The notes under the pieces were generated by a model. The model was given only the letters and a program-made list of their open reading frames with translations. It was not told the origin of the DNA and searched no databases. 64,000 nucleotides of DNA from NCBI GenBank assembly GCA_008828725.1, contig MEHQ01001493.1, positions 370,884 through 434,883 of the forward strand. Reading direction: 5' to 3'. The stretch is from Saccharina japonica. Lineage: Eukaryota; Sar; Phaeophyceae; Laminariales; Laminariaceae. Positions 61,101 to 64,000 of this stretch are shown here, piece by piece. How positions within the stretch are numbered: the first letter of the stretch is position 1; every line of letters starts with the position of its first letter. The position numbers and the translations under genes are program-made.

Positions 61101-63426
61101 CGCCCGGCCTTCCCCAGCAAGACTCGCCTGGTCTCCCACAAGGCTCATCGGCGCTTTCCTTTTTGTCACCAAGTGCACGGAAGAAGTTGTTAGATGCTGC
61201 AAGTGGTGCTGGAGCTCCCTCGGGGGGCTCTTCCTCGAGTAGGTCTGCCTCCACTGCTGTCGCGAGGGCTGGGGGAGCTGCTGCTCCCGTGGAGCGACGC
61301 CCTGGTGCTGGTTTGCAGGTGAGGTATTACTATCTCCTGGCGAGTGTACAATACTACTTCTTACGTGCCAGGCTAGAGGAATAAAAGTGTTGGATTTCTG
61401 GGGATGAGGTAAACAAATGTCTACGATGTAACATACACCCGGAAGTGTTGAATCAGCACTCAGTAGCGCTGAGCAATGTTAAAACTGAGCTTTCAACCTC
61501 GAGAAGTGATGATCGCCGAGAATGGAACTCACGCGTAAAATTTTCTGGTTAGAAGGGGTAACCTACTAGCCTGCTAAATCGGCAAAGGGGAAGGGGGATT
61601 CCTCTGTTCTGACCAGTAGCGCGTGGCGAGGGGTTCGCCCCGGAGATCAATGCCGAGACGGAGCCAAGCTCACAAAGTATAGATTTCGGTTGGTTAGACG
61701 GGATAGCCTAGTAGCCTACTCATTAAGCATTGAATGATTTGTAGGCTACTAATAGTATGGTATTCCTTCTAATCAACACAATGGGATCACACGACATGAC
61801 GCCTTGCACTTTTCCCCCAAGCTGGAATAATATTGCCACGAGGCCTCGGCAGTTGATATACTTGGAAGTATTTATATTGACTGAAAACGTACCGTATGTA
61901 CTGGCACATGCTACAGTAGGCATTGCGTGTTTCCACCGACAAACTTTGGGTGTATGGGACCTTGAACACAAATTTCTTGTTTTCTCCCTCAAACAACCCA
62001 TCGCACACAGGAGAATGCAAACCAAAGCAAGGAAGGCGTCCAATTCAGCTTGGCCAGCAAGTTTACATCAGAAAAGCCACAAAGCGTTCAAGCCGAAGAC
62101 GATCCGGTTGCACCCGTGGGTGGGGTTGATCCGGCGAGCCGCCCTGCAGGACTTACTCTTCGAACGCCGACCGCGCTTGGAGCTTCTTCTTCACGTTCAT
62201 CTCCGGTGGCATCTGAACACGAGAATCGCGGAGCCGATAAAATTCGAGATCCTGAGCGGTCCACGCTTGCATGGACGCCAGCTCCCCTCTTGTGTCGGCG
62301 TCTGAACGTCCCCGTGCCCAAAGTTTCATCTTTGATTGACTGGGCAGCCAAGTCCGGACCACAGGCTGGCCGTGGCGCGGCGGCAGCAAAAGCCACGCAG
62401 CAAGACCTTGTTGGGTCGCTGGGCAAGTTTGTTCCGGAGGTTTCAGCCCCGAGACAGTCGAAGGTGCGATATTGTATGGATATTTATGTAAAAAGCACCA
62501 GGTACCTGAAATCCCTTCTTGGGCCCAAGCGCCTTGCACTCCGGGCAGCTCGGCATATGGTTTTCAGCAACAATTAAAGTATGAGTTGCTTCCAGACAAA
62601 CGGAACATTCACGACAACTTATTGGCACTGTTTGAAGCTCAAACCAATGCACACTACCGCAGGAGGTGCTCTCGGTGCGTTAACCATGTACGTACCGCTT
62701 TGATATGTTGTCACTCGGAGATGATGTTGAAAACTTGTTTTGTGTTCGCTTGTGTCCCAGGTGTCTAAGGTCCCTTTGCTTAAAGGTATGGAGCAAAGAC
62801 ATCCTCCCAGTCTCGTGTCTGCCTCTAGGCCTCCTGCCCTAGCGACTGCTGCCCAAGACAACCCCCCTCCTGAGAGACCGCCCATCGACCTCTTCAAAAG
62901 TGTATTCGAGTCTGAATCTGAATCTGAATCTGAATCTGAAGATGAAGATGACGACGAGAGCGACGCCGGGCGCGCCCCAGCGGTGGCCGGCGAAACTGGC
63001 GCTACCCCACCAGCGTTGCCTACCGGAGTGTCAGGAATAGACTCACAGAGCTTGCCGGGTAAGGCTCCGGTTCGCCGTGGATACGGATCAGAATCTAGCG
63101 ACGACGAAAGCGAGGCAATCGGGCGACCTGGTGGTAAGCATAGCATTAGCTACCGTCGTCCGAAGAAACAGGACGATCATGGGCGAGAGAGGGGGAAAAC
63201 CCGTGGTTTGAAACGGCATAGAAAAGAAGCGGCAAGCTCGAGCCGTGACGCAAGCTCCAGTGGAGAAGAGAGCGATCGGAACACAAGGCAAAGCAAAAGC
63301 GCCAGTCGAAAGCGCAGCAGCTCCAAAGGCCGGCACAAGCACAAGCACAAGCACAAAAACGAGAAGTCGGAGAAGAAGCACCGGAAGCACGACCACAAAC
63401 GGAAGAAGAGCAGCTCGAAGCGATGA
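52505..63426 (+). CDS. GPATCH1: G-patch domain-containing protein 1 (5 exons)
   Basis: GPATCH1 (plant TOUGH) is a nuclear spliceosome-associated protein; G-patch proteins activate DEAH-box helicases. Exons are 52505-52594, 59434-59562, 60068-61318, 62011-62463 and 62761-63426 (stop TGA), all phase 0, giving about 862 aa (human 931). Exons 1-2 carry the family signature: RFHGAFTGGFSAGFYNSVG, then EGWTPSTFTSSRDKRA and PEDFMDDED. Exon 3 has the G-patch at about residues 115-145 (GKKLLKTMGWREGQGVGSRV) and later RRAQLLGES. Exon 4 has the conserved WTPAPLLCRRLNVP. Exon 5 starts with PPIDLFKSVF, then a Ser/Glu run and a Lys/His/Ser-rich tail (KHKHKHKHK) typical of spliceosomal factors. The first intron is 6.8 kb; the second contains a 242-bp tandem duplication copying the end of exon 2. 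A small extra exon near 62502 cannot be excluded. Identification is firm. Confidence 0.93.
54157..54720. repeat. Two tandem 279-bp units
   Basis: The unit begins GGCATCGATTGCGGAGCCCT at about 54159 and again at about 54438. It includes TTCGGAGCTTTTTATCTTGA and ends with repeated TATCTTGAAATTAGTGTGG. Copies differ by a few substitutions and by A/T-run length. It lies in GPATCH1 intron 1. Confidence 0.85.
54880..55578. repeat. Array of palindromic TACTCSGAGTA words
   Basis: More than 20 exact or near copies of TACTCGGAGTA/TACTCCGAGTA, separated by 10-40 bp of looser TACTCG or GATACTG sequence, with one gap at about 55165-55280. The word is palindromic apart from its centre, so the array can form many small hairpins. 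It lies in GPATCH1 intron 1. Confidence 0.85.
56113..56152. repeat. (TACTCG)n microsatellite
   Basis: Six perfect TACTCG units. Noncoding, in GPATCH1 intron 1. Confidence 0.85.
58083..58150. repeat. (CTG)n microsatellite with GGGGCTGCCGATG repeats
   Basis: About nine CTG triplets lead into two copies of GGGGCTGCCGATGCTG. Open frames of Leu, Cys or Ala runs through it are by-products. Confidence 0.8.
58708..58925. repeat. Two tandem 107-bp units
   Basis: The unit starts TACCCCGGTCATATGGACAT (58710 and 58817), contains TTAGACATTTACCACCGGGA and ends GGTAATATTTGGCACACG. Copies are almost identical. It lies in GPATCH1 intron 1 next to a hairpin of GAAACCACCCC and GGGTGGTTTC (about 58619-58686). 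Confidence 0.85.
59529..60014. repeat. Two tandem 242-bp units duplicating an exon end
   Basis: The unit runs from TGATGAAGACGGTCTCCTCA (59529, inside GPATCH1 exon 2) through the exon 2 donor and about 210 bp of intron, then repeats at 59771. The copies appear identical. The second copy carries the last 11 codons of exon 2 and a second donor but no acceptor, so it should be spliced out with the intron. Confidence 0.9.
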
Positions 63427-64000
63427 CTAATATGATGACGTTTGGTATGGTAAAATGGTAAACAAGTCTACTTCGTGTACGTTTTTCTGCCGTACCAGGG
63501 TACATACCTTACGTGTGGTGAGACAGCAGGCAGCTCTCAGAGCGTGTGGATGCTCCGTCTTCAACGTGATCTTGTCGCGATGCGAACATTAGTGTTCTAG
63601 ATTATCTGCTTAACGGCTGAGTTGAAACGCAACGAAGAACCCTGAGGAATCCCTTGCAGCAAGCGCACCGGTATACATATTGGAACAACTACAGTGTAGT
63701 GCGTACAAGTATGTCTCCCGTCACTACCGTACTGCTTCCGTCGTATCTGCGCCACTTGCCAATACGAAGTACTTAGTATAAGGATTTTGTCTTTTGACAA
63801 CAACGAAAATGCTTGTCAACTTTGACGCGGGCTGTGGTGATAATAGCACTTTTTGGCCAAAACATTTCTGCCCGACGGGGCTCTTCCCCTGAGGAATTCT
63901 CAAGATCGATGGAAAATGATTTGTGTTTCTCTCAACCATGGTAGTTTTTTCGATAAATACTCAAGCCATGGCATTGTCCATGGGGTTGCCCTTTCAGGTT
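63427..64000. other. Spacer downstream of GPATCH1; no gene seen
   Basis: Probably the GPATCH1 3' untranslated region and spacer. There is no obvious polyadenylation signal and no frame with family features. The word CCCTGAGGAAT occurs at 63640 and 63888. Confidence 0.45.

Noticed and set aside
60623-61254. Two minus-strand frames of over 170 codons
   Set aside because: Shadows of the large GPATCH1 exon 3.
62472-62768. Extra GPATCH1 exon between 62502 and about 62671
   Set aside because: It would need a 38-bp intron and shows no family similarity; exons 4 and 5 join in phase without it.

Overview
The window is nuclear DNA from an intron-rich eukaryote. Every recognisable gene is split into short exons (45-360 bp, one of 1.25 kb) separated by introns from about 0.1 to 6.8 kb. 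The introns are loaded with microsatellites, small DNA transposons, poly-C-tailed retroelements and recurring short palindromic words. The gene set is CNOT11, CEP95, GPATCH1, a calponin-type CH-domain protein and a secreted Cys-containing protein. CEP95 points to an organism that builds centrioles or basal bodies, and the style fits a flagellated alga or other protist. The lineage cannot be fixed from sequence alone.

Layout. (1) 690-14238, minus: a complete CNOT11 gene of 11 exons, about 450 aa. (2) 14554-23928, plus: a CEP95-like centrosomal protein of 13 exons, about 561 aa, head-to-head with CNOT11 and 315 bp from it. (3) 23929-25380: repeat-bearing spacer. (4) About 25.4 or 28.4 kb to 34367, minus: a calponin-type CH protein whose C-terminal half is built of one-exon repeats carrying the word ITFGAE, with two decayed repeat exons in its introns. 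(5) 34368-37655: spacer with no confident gene. (6) 37656-42979 and 44947-50270: two nearly identical direct copies of a 5,324-bp segment, 7,291 bp apart. Between them lie about 330 bp of unique DNA and a 5'-truncated LINE whose reverse-transcriptase frame is still open. (7) 49850-52257, minus: a five-exon secreted protein whose last exon lies in the right duplicate; an orphan copy of that exon sits in the left duplicate. (8) 52505-63426, plus: GPATCH1, five exons, about 862 aa, head-to-head with the secreted-protein gene (247 bp apart) and carrying a 6.8-kb repeat-filled first intron.

The three named genes act in general cell biology: mRNA deadenylation (CNOT11), centrosome or basal body (CEP95) and splicing (GPATCH1). 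They do not form a pathway; their adjacency is two divergent promoter pairs. Exon chains were assembled by eye from splice signals and family similarity. Of 38 inferred introns, 34 fall between codons (phase 0), and one appears to be GC-AG.

The most interesting signals are a LINE/SINE pair that ends in poly-C and shares a 3' end lying inside the LINE coding region; the 5.3-kb duplication with one breakpoint at an exon-intron junction; the one-repeat-per-exon CH protein with decayed exons and a GC donor; a foldback element made of about 216-bp units; and dispersed palindromic words confined to noncoding DNA.
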